The position numbers and the translations under genes were made by a program. The notes under the pieces were generated by a model, which was not told the origin of the DNA, ran no database searches, and saw only the letters and a program-made list of their open reading frames with translations. A DNA stretch of 64,000 bases from Paenibacillus lactis (lineage in GTDB: Bacteria; Bacillota; Bacilli; Paenibacillales; Paenibacillaceae), in the NCBI RefSeq assembly GCF_017873605.1, contig NZ_JAGGKI010000018.1:1-64000 (forward strand), read 5' to 3'. Below are positions 1-7,450 of this stretch, piece after piece. Numbering within the stretch: position 1 is the first letter of the stretch; each line of letters opens with the position of its first letter.

Positions 1-3
1 CAA

Positions 4-52
4 CAAAAACTAAACAACCTTAGTCCGGTTGAGTACCGAACTAGGGTTGCTT
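4..52 (-). terminator. Rho-independent terminator of the orphan GerA-domain gene
   Basis: An 18-bp stem (12-29 with 35-52) whose three non-Watson-Crick positions are all G-U compatible encloses a 5-nt loop. Read on the minus strand it is followed by a T-rich run (A-run at 5-9). It lies about 40 bp after the stop of the minus-strand gene ending at 93, so transcription of that short gene appears to end here by design. Confidence 0.75.
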
Positions 53-92
53 AAGGCTGCTTTTTTAGGCTGTCTACTTGACAGGGTTAAGT

Positions 93-842
93 TCACTCCG
101 TGGTAAGGAACTGCGAGAACACCGAACGGGGGTGGTCGTCGATGCACTGGATCAGCATGTTGGTATCATGAATCGCGTCAATTTCGACATCCTGGATGCG
201 CTCGATCACATCCTTGACATATTTGGGATTAGCGATGTCTTTAATATAGAGAACATAGACATCGGATTTGGTGACTTCGCCGACGGCCAGCTGGATCACC
301 TTTAAATGGGAGCTCTGGACTCTCTTGCGAATCAAAGACAAGTTGGTGTAAGCCTGCTCGGTAAATGCTTCGTGAGGGCCGATGATTACCGTTTCCGTCT
401 CCGATTCCGCAACGGTTCGGGAGGCTGGGAAGATAACATCGAGCAAGAAGGCTTTTTGATCATAGATAATGGCAGCCATGCCGGATAAGATTCCTTCCAC
501 GCACTGCTTCGATACAGTCACAAGCTTGTATATCGACTGCGTCTCAAGGAGCTGCAGCGGATTCTCCGATTGAACCAGCAGCGGCAAGAAATCTCGCTCC
601 AAGCGGTCTTCATTCACCATGTGGCTGAAGTACAATACATGCATCCGTTCCTCATGGTAAACGTTATGGACGAAATCCGCCGATTCGTCGAACTGATCAA
701 GGATATGACTAAGGGTAACAGGCGGCTGCTCCTCTTCAGCTTGAAGCTTACTTGGCGAATCTAAATCTTTCTCCGAATCAATGTCCGATGTCAGAGGATC
801 CTCAATGAATATCGAATTCAGCATTCCCTTCCATTTCCCCAT
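93..842 (-). CDS. Orphan GerA-type N-terminal domain (no membrane domain)
   Basis: The protein resembles only the soluble N-terminal half of GerA-family germinant-receptor A subunits. It has the segment rich in predicted helices around 'HILDQFDESADF', the region where family members carry 'VIRGP.EGFTE' (here 'VIIGPHEAFTEQAYTNLSLI', residues ~166-185) and 'YIKDIANPKYVKDVIERI'. It stops at about residue 249, where normal A subunits continue into the membrane domain; the stretch usually written 'PFP.....ERPD....L.EG..A' is missing. The start at 842 is chosen because GGAGG lies about 11 nt upstream; an earlier GTG at 965 has no ribosome-binding site. Downstream frames do not contain the missing half, and a good terminator follows. 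It may be a truncated pseudogene or a deliberately short domain protein. Family membership is fairly secure; function is unknown. Confidence 0.7.
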   Translation of the reverse strand: MGKWKGMLNSIFIEDPLTSDIDSEKDLDSPSKLQAEEEQPPVTLSHILDQFDESADFVHNVYHEERMHVLYFSHMVNEDRLERDFLPLLVQSENPLQLLETQSIYKLVTVSKQCVEGILSGMAAIIYDQKAFLLDVIFPASRTVAESETETVIIGPHEAFTEQAYTNLSLIRKRVQSSHLKVIQLAVGEVTKSDVYVLYIKDIANPKYVKDVIERIQDVEIDAIHDTNMLIQCIDDHPRSVFSQFLTTE

Positions 843-1012
843 TGGATCTTTCGCCTCCGCATCTTTTATACACATTCTGTTCACAGTTTGCGTACCCGGA
901 CCGTTTTTTATCCAAGAGAGACCATGATCTTGTATAAGATGCTGTTTGACGGGAATGTTAGGCACATGCGGATGCTTTAGGGATCCTATTTGTCATGGAG
1001 GGGAGAGCAGAA

Positions 1013-1789
1013 ATGCTAGATCGAGTGATATTGGCCGGAATGCTGCTGCTCAGTTTAGAGCCGGGTGGCGGGACGGACTCAGAAGACCTGCAGCAATTTC
1101 AGTACCAGATGCTGGAATCGGGAGCACATAGTATCGTGGATGCGGTGAATTCTTGCCAGGAGCATTTTGGAGCAGGCCGAATCCCGCTGCCGATCGAGCT
1201 GCCTCCGGTTGAATTCACGCACTTGTTTGGCCAATGTATGGATACCGGCAGCGTGGAACCGCATCTTGATATCCAATACATTCATTCGTCGAAGCCGGAG
1301 AACGAGTACCATTTGGAGGTTTATCCTGCAGGTCACGGTCCGAAGCTTGCGTATTTGCCTTTCACTGAGGTTCCAATTGATGAAGATACGCTGGGGCGTT
1401 ACTATCAAGGCCCTGATCGTTCCCTTCAACTACTGACATACACAAAAGGGAAATGGCAGTATCTTTTGAGCAGCTCATATCGGCCTGAGTCGAAGATTGA
1501 AGAAAAGCATTTAACCTCGATAGCGAAATCGCATATTCGTTACGTAAAGCGAACGGATCCCGCATATGCCCAGTGGGGAGCCGTTGCCATCAAGGAAACC
1601 GGCAAGAAATACGGAATGGATGTGGTGGATTATCTTTATATGGGGCGTAAAACCTTATCCCGTGACTTGGCTGAAGAGAAATTCAAGCTGTGGCTTCGAA
1701 AAGGGAATCGGGAATTCGGGGTGTATGTAACCGTTCGGTATCATCCTGCAACAAGGCAGCTGGTTTCTATAGTTTATGAAGAGGCTTGA
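1013..1789 (+). CDS. Secreted DUF3889-domain protein
   Basis: A 258-aa protein. The last ~85 residues ('DPAYAQWGAVAIKETGKKYG...VVDYLYMGRKT...EKFKLWLRKGNREFGVYVTVRY') match the pattern I know for DUF3889, a small secreted domain of Bacillus and Paenibacillus whose function is not established. The N-terminus is a short hydrophobic stretch (LAGMLLLSL) that could be a weak signal peptide. The middle (residues ~20-170) is not recognised. Start at 1013 is chosen because GGAGGGG at 997-1003 is correctly spaced; the ATG at 995 has no site. The gene is divergent from the orphan GerA-domain gene and is followed by a terminator. Confidence 0.7.
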   Translation: MLDRVILAGMLLLSLEPGGGTDSEDLQQFQYQMLESGAHSIVDAVNSCQEHFGAGRIPLPIELPPVEFTHLFGQCMDTGSVEPHLDIQYIHSSKPENEYHLEVYPAGHGPKLAYLPFTEVPIDEDTLGRYYQGPDRSLQLLTYTKGKWQYLLSSSYRPESKIEEKHLTSIAKSHIRYVKRTDPAYAQWGAVAIKETGKKYGMDVVDYLYMGRKTLSRDLAEEKFKLWLRKGNREFGVYVTVRYHPATRQLVSIVYEEA

Positions 1790-1800
1790 AGTCTTGAATC

Positions 1801-1826
1801 AACGCAGTCATTCGGCTGCGTTTTTT
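1801..1826 (+). terminator. Rho-independent terminator
   Basis: A 7-bp stem (1801-1807 with 1816-1822), whose 3' arm runs into a six-T run, lies 11 nt after the stop of the DUF3889 gene. Confidence 0.75.
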
Positions 1827-1971
1827 CGTGCAAGGGGAAATAAGGCCCTTTTTTTTGCTGTTCAGATGTGATTTATTGTTGTACCATATTTGGTGATAGT
1901 TTCCTTCGGATCGTCGTGCTTCTTTATCCACATTTATTTGTCAAGTACATCGTGTTTTAGGAGTGATCGTC

Positions 1972-3537
1972 GTGCCGCTTATTGTTGTTCTTAAGCTCCT
2001 ATTTATTCCTATCATCACTCTATTGATTATCCTGTCTTCCGTTCTGATGGACCTCTCGGATCGGATTGGATGGATGGTCACGATGGCGGTTCTTCTATAC
2101 GGCTCGGTTATATTCGATCGAAAATTGAAATGGCTCCGATTCATGCAGCCCTTGTTTCTTGGCGCCTTTCACCTAGCAACCCAATTGAACTGGTGTATTC
2201 TGCTGTATTACATCCTGATGATTAATTTGATCCATAAGAAGAAGCATTTCAAGGAAATGATCCCGATTTGCCTTTTGATGCTTATTCAATATTCCGCGAT
2301 TCGCTTGTCCTATATGCCTTTTACCCAATATAACCTGCTCGTCTCCATCTTTGACGGGCTTGCTTTGTTTGTGATCGTCATATCCTTCCATTTGGTTAAC
2401 TCACTGGAGTCCGAGAAGAAACAGCTGCATATGCATAACGATTATCTGATCTTCCATGACCCCCTTACCGGCCTCTTGAATTATGACGGCTATTTGCACA
2501 AGGTTCAGCATACCATTGAGGCGAAGAAGCCCTTCCAGCTCGTCCTTCTTGACATCAACAATTTCCAATCGTTGAATGCCCAGGATATCGCAACCGCGAA
2601 TGAAATTCTAATTAGCCTCTCCCGAGCGATTCGCACCCTGTTTGCCGGGAACATGCTCGCAGCTTCTCGTTACGCGGGTGACCGCTTCGCGATTCTGCTG
2701 CCAGAACATGTCCAAATTGACAGAAGTCTGTTTAAATTTGATCACATCGGAATCAAGGTAACCTATAGCATCACATGCTACCCTCACGAAGCGAAGACAT
2801 TTCAAGAATTGGTGAGCAAGGCGGAGGAACGCGTTTTTCAAATGCGGCGAAACTCCTGGTTAAGAAGCCAAGAGGAGCTGCTTCGAACCGAGAAGATGAA
2901 GACGGTCGGGGAACTTGCTGCCGGCATGGCTCACGAAATTCGGAATCCGCTAACCTCCATTAAGGGATTCATTCAGCTGTCCAAAACGAAGAATTATAAT
3001 ATACAGCCTTGGTATGAAGTGATTATGGGCGAGATTACAAGAGTGGGGGAATTGACGGCGGAGTTCCTGCATTTTTCCAAGCCCCATGCAAGTAATATCA
3101 AGGTTGAATCGATGACCGATTGCCTGACACGCGTATTCTCCTTATGTGAATCGGAGGCGGTTTCACACGGCCATGTGTTGACGATGGATCTGCCGGATCA
3201 AGCCATCCTAATTCGGATGGACCGCGACAAAATCATTCAAGTTCTGATCAATCTGATCCGAAATTCCTTTCAAGCCATGGATCAGGCAGGCGTGGTGAAG
3301 CTCTCGATGCTCACAGCAGGCGGTAAGGCGATCATCGAGGTGGAGGACACGGGGAAGGGCATCGCAGAGGAAGACCTCCCCAAAATCTTCGATCCATTCT
3401 ATACGACCAAGGAGGAGGGTACGGGTTTGGGGTTGTCGCTCTGTCAAAAAATCGTGGAGGATCATGGGGGAAAGATCATGGTGCATAGTCAGCTGAATGT
3501 CGGAACGGTGTTCACCCTCACATTCCCAATATCTTAA
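1972..3537 (+). CDS. Membrane sensor histidine kinase with degenerate GGDEF module
   Basis: A 521-aa two-component sensor kinase. Residues ~1-140 contain about five to six hydrophobic membrane segments. Residues ~155-290 form a GGDEF-like fold: HDPLTG at 162 and AGDRF at 235-239 in place of GG(D/E)EF, so diguanylate cyclase activity is unlikely. A HisKA domain follows with phospho-acceptor H321 in 'HEIRNPLTSIKGF'. The ATPase domain has an N-box around N427/N431, DTGKG at 459-463, and 'FDPFYTTKEEGTGLGL'. The kinase end resembles sporulation kinases of the KinB/KinC type. The GTG at 1972 is chosen because GGAG at 1960-1963 is spaced 8 nt; the GTG at 1963 has no site. No response regulator is adjacent, which suits a phosphorelay input kinase; that role is inference. 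Confidence 0.85.
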   Translation: MPLIVVLKLLFIPIITLLIILSSVLMDLSDRIGWMVTMAVLLYGSVIFDRKLKWLRFMQPLFLGAFHLATQLNWCILLYYILMINLIHKKKHFKEMIPICLLMLIQYSAIRLSYMPFTQYNLLVSIFDGLALFVIVISFHLVNSLESEKKQLHMHNDYLIFHDPLTGLLNYDGYLHKVQHTIEAKKPFQLVLLDINNFQSLNAQDIATANEILISLSRAIRTLFAGNMLAASRYAGDRFAILLPEHVQIDRSLFKFDHIGIKVTYSITCYPHEAKTFQELVSKAEERVFQMRRNSWLRSQEELLRTEKMKTVGELAAGMAHEIRNPLTSIKGFIQLSKTKNYNIQPWYEVIMGEITRVGELTAEFLHFSKPHASNIKVESMTDCLTRVFSLCESEAVSHGHVLTMDLPDQAILIRMDRDKIIQVLINLIRNSFQAMDQAGVVKLSMLTAGGKAIIEVEDTGKGIAEEDLPKIFDPFYTTKEEGTGLGLSLCQKIVEDHGGKIMVHSQLNVGTVFTLTFPIS

Positions 3538-3678
3538 AGGAGATCTTTGGAACTTCCGGTATCTGAATGAATTGGCAGCATTGCATTCATAATACATAGG
3601 TGAAGAAAGATTAACGGATGCATGCCAAGGAGATGCAGGAAGGATGAGGAACTTGATAAGAAGCGCGTGGGATGAATC

Positions 3679-4611
3679 TTGAAATGGATATCGATTGCTG
3701 CGATTTTGCTGCTGCTGCAGAGCGGCCAGGATACAGGTCAATTGACGATTACGAATGACGGGAATGTGATATCGACTGTCAATCGGGAAGAGCACGCTCT
3801 AGACGTGTTTCCGCTGATGGACATGGAGAAGTACGAGGCGTGGGTCGAACAAGTAGACCAGAAAATCTATCATGAGGCACAGAACGCGAGGATCGGCAGC
3901 AACGGACAAATTATCCCGGGACAGAACGGCTACAGGCTTCACCGTGGAAAATTGCTGGAGCAGTATCAGGCATATCGTTATGGCACTGGGCCTGCGACAA
4001 TCGAAGCGCCCAGACTTCCGATTTACCCCAAGGTGGACAGCGAAGTTCTGGCCTCCATCCGCGTCAAGCCGATCGGGTATTATGTGACTTATTATAATTC
4101 CCGCAATAGGAACCGTACCCATAATATCAATCTCGCGTCCAAAGCGATTGACAGCTTCGTCGTCTTTCCAGGCGAAGTCTTCTCGTTCAACAAGGTTGTC
4201 GGGATCAGGACGCCGAGCCGGGGCTATTTGCCTGCACCGGTTATCGTTCGGGGAGAATTATCGGAAGGGGTGGGCGGAGGAATATGCCAGGTGTCCTCTA
4301 CCTTGTTTAATGCGATCGATCGGGCCGGTCTAAAAATCGTACAGCGTTATTCCCACAGCCGCAACGTGCCTTATGTGCCTCCCGGACGGGATGCAACGGT
4401 CAGCTGGGGAGGCCCGGATTTTGTGTTCGAGAACGCGTACAACGAGCCCATCCTGATCCGCGCCTTTTCCGGCGGAGGAAAGATGACCGTGTCGGTTTAT
4501 TCTTCCGAGTTCATTGAATATAAGCCAAGGGAGGTTCCGAGCATGTCGAGGCGTTTACCGGAAGAAACGAAGGATGAACCCCATGATCACGATCCGGTAA
4601 GCCGGGATTAA
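3679..4611 (+). CDS. VanW family protein
   Basis: A 310-aa protein with an N-terminal hydrophobic stretch (signal or anchor) and a VanW domain over residues ~135-270. Key family segments are visible: 'YYNSRNRNRTHNINLASKAI', 'VVFPGEVFSFNKVVG', 'VGGGICQVSSTLFNA' (the family hallmark, residues ~201-215) and 'SRNVPYVPPGRDATVSWG'. VanW proteins are exported or membrane-associated and their biochemical role is unresolved, despite the link of the founder to vancomycin-resistance clusters. The start is a TTG at 3679 because upstream in-frame options hit a TGA; no strong ribosome-binding site is visible. The C-terminal 30 residues are charged and unstructured-looking. The TAA stop overlaps the stop of the opposing gene. 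Confidence 0.85.
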   Translation: MKWISIAAILLLLQSGQDTGQLTITNDGNVISTVNREEHALDVFPLMDMEKYEAWVEQVDQKIYHEAQNARIGSNGQIIPGQNGYRLHRGKLLEQYQAYRYGTGPATIEAPRLPIYPKVDSEVLASIRVKPIGYYVTYYNSRNRNRTHNINLASKAIDSFVVFPGEVFSFNKVVGIRTPSRGYLPAPVIVRGELSEGVGGGICQVSSTLFNAIDRAGLKIVQRYSHSRNVPYVPPGRDATVSWGGPDFVFENAYNEPILIRAFSGGGKMTVSVYSSEFIEYKPREVPSMSRRLPEETKDEPHDHDPVSRD

Positions 4612-5468
4612 GAGATGCCGGAACGATGGAGGACCTTCTTGGAACGTGGGGATGGAGAAACGGACTTGAACCAGTGGGCGCATAATGCGAACATCAGGAC
4701 AAGCTCGACGGCTCCGCCCCCATAATACATAAGCATGCCACCCTGCTCCGCCGCTTCACGGGGCACCCCGACCGGGGGATAGGCATAGATGGCTTTCGAC
4801 AGGATTGAGTGGCCGGCAGCTGCAAGTATTAAAGTAATCGCCCTGTTCCGGAAGCTATGGCGCCGTGAAGTTAGATCGATATAGAGGATGGAAATCGTGA
4901 ACAGATACCCCGCTGCGAACAAATGGAAATGGATGACCGCGTACAACAGCCGGTATTGATGCATCAGATGAAAAAGATCTGTCATATAAAGAAGCCACAT
5001 ACCGCCGATATTCCATATTGCTGCAACCCAAGGGTGGACGATCATATGCACCGCTTTGCTTTTGAGCACGCGTGATAACTTTCGTGCAGACGGCACCGGC
5101 ATTGCGCGAAGCAGCAGCGTTACAGGTTTTGCATACGCAATCAATATGGGGGCCAGCATGCCGAGCAACAGATGGACCAGCATATGGTTTTGGAAAGATT
5201 GATGAGAGCTCCGGGCGAGTGGACCCGCGACCGAGAGCATGACACATAAAATGCCGGCGGTCCAGCTTAAATACCGATGCAGCGGCCATGAACGGTGATG
5301 GCGATGGGTAGTGAGAGCGGCAGCAACATATACACCGATACATAACAAGAGAAGGAGAAGCCCCGCCCAATCTCCTTCAAAGCTGAAACTATACGCATCT
5401 GAATGTGCTCCATGTTCATGATGATCGCTAAATGCTCCCGTATCGCTGTAAAGATAATGGACCATCAT
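4608..5468 (-). CDS. ctaG: CtaG-like cytochrome c oxidase assembly membrane protein
   Basis: A 286-aa polytopic protein of the caa3-type CtaG family: about seven hydrophobic segments, and conserved histidine-bearing helices such as 'QNHMLVHLLLGMLAPILIAYAKPVTLLLRAMP' and 'YRLLYAVIHFHLFAAGYLF' followed by 'GHSILSKAIYAYPP'. In Bacillus this family is needed for a functional caa3 oxidase. The N-terminus is unusually rich in histidine ('SDHHEHGAHSD'), suggesting metal binding (inference). AAGGAG precedes ATG 5468 by 7 nt. The gene overlaps the end of the DUF2243 gene by 4 nt, indicating translational coupling. No oxidase subunit genes are nearby. Confidence 0.85.
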   Translation of the reverse strand: MMVHYLYSDTGAFSDHHEHGAHSDAYSFSFEGDWAGLLLLLLCIGVYVAAALTTHRHHRSWPLHRYLSWTAGILCVMLSVAGPLARSSHQSFQNHMLVHLLLGMLAPILIAYAKPVTLLLRAMPVPSARKLSRVLKSKAVHMIVHPWVAAIWNIGGMWLLYMTDLFHLMHQYRLLYAVIHFHLFAAGYLFTISILYIDLTSRRHSFRNRAITLILAAAGHSILSKAIYAYPPVGVPREAAEQGGMLMYYGGGAVELVLMFALCAHWFKSVSPSPRSKKVLHRSGIS

Positions 5469-5965
5469 GATTCAGCTCCTTCCGTATACGTGCGGGCATG
5501 ACGCGTGCGGAAAATTAGAACTAGACCGGCCACGATCATCAACGCAGCAATCACATTCCACACCCAGTCATAAGGGCGGATATCGACGTTATAGCGAATC
5601 TGATGCAGACGCATCAGCTTATGCTGGATGATGCCGTCGTAGAGCTGGAATACGCCGCCGCCAAGCAGAATACCTCCCAGCCATTTTATTAGCCAAAAGG
5701 CGTGCCGCCGATGAAGATCGGCCAGCATAAAGGAAGAGGCAATGGTCGCAAACCAGCTGAACGCATGGAATAAACCGTCCGATACGAGACCGATATCCTT
5801 GGTCGATTTGTCATAAAAATGATGCCAGTGCAGCAGCTGGTGAAATACAACCTCGTCGATAAAAGCGACCAGCCCCAGTCCAAACAGGATTCCTGTCCAC
5901 AAATTGCGCGAAGCGTATTTTTCGCGTTCCTTCCGATGATCACTAGCAGATTCGTTTGGTTTCAT
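5465..5965 (-). CDS. DUF2243 membrane protein
   Basis: A 166-aa protein with four predicted membrane helices. It matches the DUF2243 pattern: 'GLGLVAFIDEVVFHQLLHWHHFYDKST', 'DGLFHAFSWFATI', 'GGILLGGGVFQLYDGIIQHKLMRLHQIRYNV' and 'YDWVWNVIA'. Many of the conserved residues are His or Asp facing the membrane, which in this family suggests metal or haem binding but is unproven. It is the first gene of a two-gene operon with the CtaG-like gene; pairing with oxidase-assembly genes is common for this family. A GAGGG site lies 9 nt before the ATG. Confidence 0.8.
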   Translation of the reverse strand: MKPNESASDHRKEREKYASRNLWTGILFGLGLVAFIDEVVFHQLLHWHHFYDKSTKDIGLVSDGLFHAFSWFATIASSFMLADLHRRHAFWLIKWLGGILLGGGVFQLYDGIIQHKLMRLHQIRYNVDIRPYDWVWNVIAALMIVAGLVLIFRTRHARTYTEGAES

Positions 5966-6037
5966 TCTCGTTTTCCCTCATTCGCAATTGGTATGCTCGG
6001 TAGATTTAGAGATTAGGTGACCACATCTACTCCAAGT

Positions 6038-6061
6038 TTAACCCGATTGTGAATCGGTTAA
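6038..6061. repeat. Inverted repeat upstream of the DUF2243-ctaG pair
   Basis: Arms TTAACCCGATT and AATCGGTTAA face each other around a 3-nt centre; they match except for one extra C. It lies about 75 bp upstream of the DUF2243 start and lacks a T-run on either side, so an operator is more likely than a terminator. Confidence 0.4.
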
Positions 6062-6123
6062 TCCACGAAAAACCGAATCAGGCATCACCCGTCGAGTTCT
6101 TGAAGGTTTCTAATCCTGGTTCG

Positions 6124-7098
6124 TTAGGGGTTCACTTTTAGACAAATTTTCCCGACATAATGTTTTTGTAGGGCAGCATGTGCCTTATTGGCGTCCTCTA
6201 GTTCAAAAATATGATCGATATGAACGGTTAACTTATACTGTGAGATATATCGATGAAGACGGGCAATAATCTCGGGATCGGGTTCCCCGTTGTATCCAGC
6301 AGCTCTGATTCCAGCGGGTATCCGTAATTCAGGGCGTATCCCGTGAGGGTATACGAGTCGTCCGCCTTTACGGAGACAGTTGACGGCAGCATTAGCCGCA
6401 TCTCCCCCCGCGGTAAACATAGCTGCATCGAATCCAGACGGCGCAAATTTCCTTGCCTTCGAAGAGATGTCCCTATCTTTGCCGTTTACAATAGCATCGC
6501 AGCCAAGTTTCTTGAGCACGGCAACTCCGTCTTCACCCGAAGCAACCGCGAATACACGGACTCCCATAGCCTTCGCCAACTGCACGGCGATATGTCCAAC
6601 CCCGCCGCTGGCGCCGAAGATGAGAATAGACTCCCCGCCTCGAAGTTGCAATACATCCTCCAGCCCGCGCAATGCGGTAATTCCGACTCCGGAAATAACT
6701 GCCGCTTCCTTCATGGTTAATTCATCCGGAATTCGGGACACATACTTAGCATTGACGGTTGCATATTCCGCATAGAAGCCGCCATTAGGATTCAGAAAGG
6801 CAGGTGCATATACCTGATCTCCCAAGTCAACATTAGTCACCTTCTCCCCACGTGCAATCACGATTCCTGAACCTTCGGAACCGAGAATATAAGGGAATTC
6901 TGATTCCAGGTTCAGCATTTCTGCATATCCGCCTTGTCGTTCGAAGGCATCCCACTCTCCAAGACCGGCATAAGCAACTCCAATCAATACATCTTCAGGA
7001 CCGATCGTGGGCACATCAACCTCCTGATGGATCAGTTCATCTGGCCCGCCAAACCGATGAAGCACTGCAGCCCTCATTGTATTCAAATGTTTATTCAT
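6124..7098 (-). CDS. Quinone-oxidoreductase-like NADP-dependent dehydrogenase
   Basis: A 324-aa member of the zinc-independent QOR branch of the medium-chain dehydrogenase family. The N-terminal GroES-like domain has 'GPEDVLIGVAYAGLGEWDAFERQGG' and 'LGSEGSGIVIARGEKV'; the Rossmann domain has 'GGESILIFGASGGVGHIAVQLAKAMG' and 'CLRKGGRLVYPHG'. The catalytic-zinc cysteines of alcohol dehydrogenases are absent. Such enzymes reduce quinones or alpha,beta-unsaturated carbonyls with NADPH, often as a defence against electrophiles. Start at 7098 is chosen for the GGAGGGG site upstream; the longer reading from 7161 has none and would read through the promoter. A 35-bp palindrome lies 48 bp upstream, so it is probably repressor-controlled. 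Confidence 0.85.
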   Translation of the reverse strand: MNKHLNTMRAAVLHRFGGPDELIHQEVDVPTIGPEDVLIGVAYAGLGEWDAFERQGGYAEMLNLESEFPYILGSEGSGIVIARGEKVTNVDLGDQVYAPAFLNPNGGFYAEYATVNAKYVSRIPDELTMKEAAVISGVGITALRGLEDVLQLRGGESILIFGASGGVGHIAVQLAKAMGVRVFAVASGEDGVAVLKKLGCDAIVNGKDRDISSKARKFAPSGFDAAMFTAGGDAANAAVNCLRKGGRLVYPHGIRPELRIPAGIRAAGYNGEPDPEIIARLHRYISQYKLTVHIDHIFELEDANKAHAALQKHYVGKICLKVNP

Positions 7099-7145
7099 GA
7101 CTACCCCTCCAATAAATGAGTTCTCCCTTGCAAAAACTAACTTAT

Positions 7146-7180
7146 CATAATAACACGTCAATAATTGACATGTTATTATG
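7146..7180. promoter_or_regulatory. 35-bp near-perfect palindrome, probable operator
   Basis: Two 16-nt arms starting CATAATAACA and ending TGTTATTATG, with one mismatch, surround a 3-nt AT centre. It includes TTGAC elements on both strands and lies 48 bp upstream of the oxidoreductase start in the 352-bp divergent gap (7099-7450) before the AraC-type regulator. No T-run follows, so it is not a terminator. Size and symmetry suit a dimeric TetR-, MarR- or HxlR-class repressor; none is encoded next to it. The rest of the gap shows nothing else I can name. Confidence 0.6.
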
Positions 7181-7450
7181 CGAAAGAGGAATCGTTCTAA
7201 CAGCCGGTTAATGAATTTACTTTTTTAGGAATTTAGATAGGCTAGGGATAAAGTTAACATAATGTATGTTATGTAAAATATATTTCGAGTCCGAGCAAGC
7301 TCGCTTTTATTCTTGCCGAAGCCAATTGCTCAACACCGAACCCATTTGCGCATCAGCCAGGCAGGTCAAGTCACGGTCTTTTGGTCTACTGACTCGGCGC
7401 TTTTCCTTTGCTATATTGATGATATCTTTAAAGGAAAGGGGAGCATCGTG

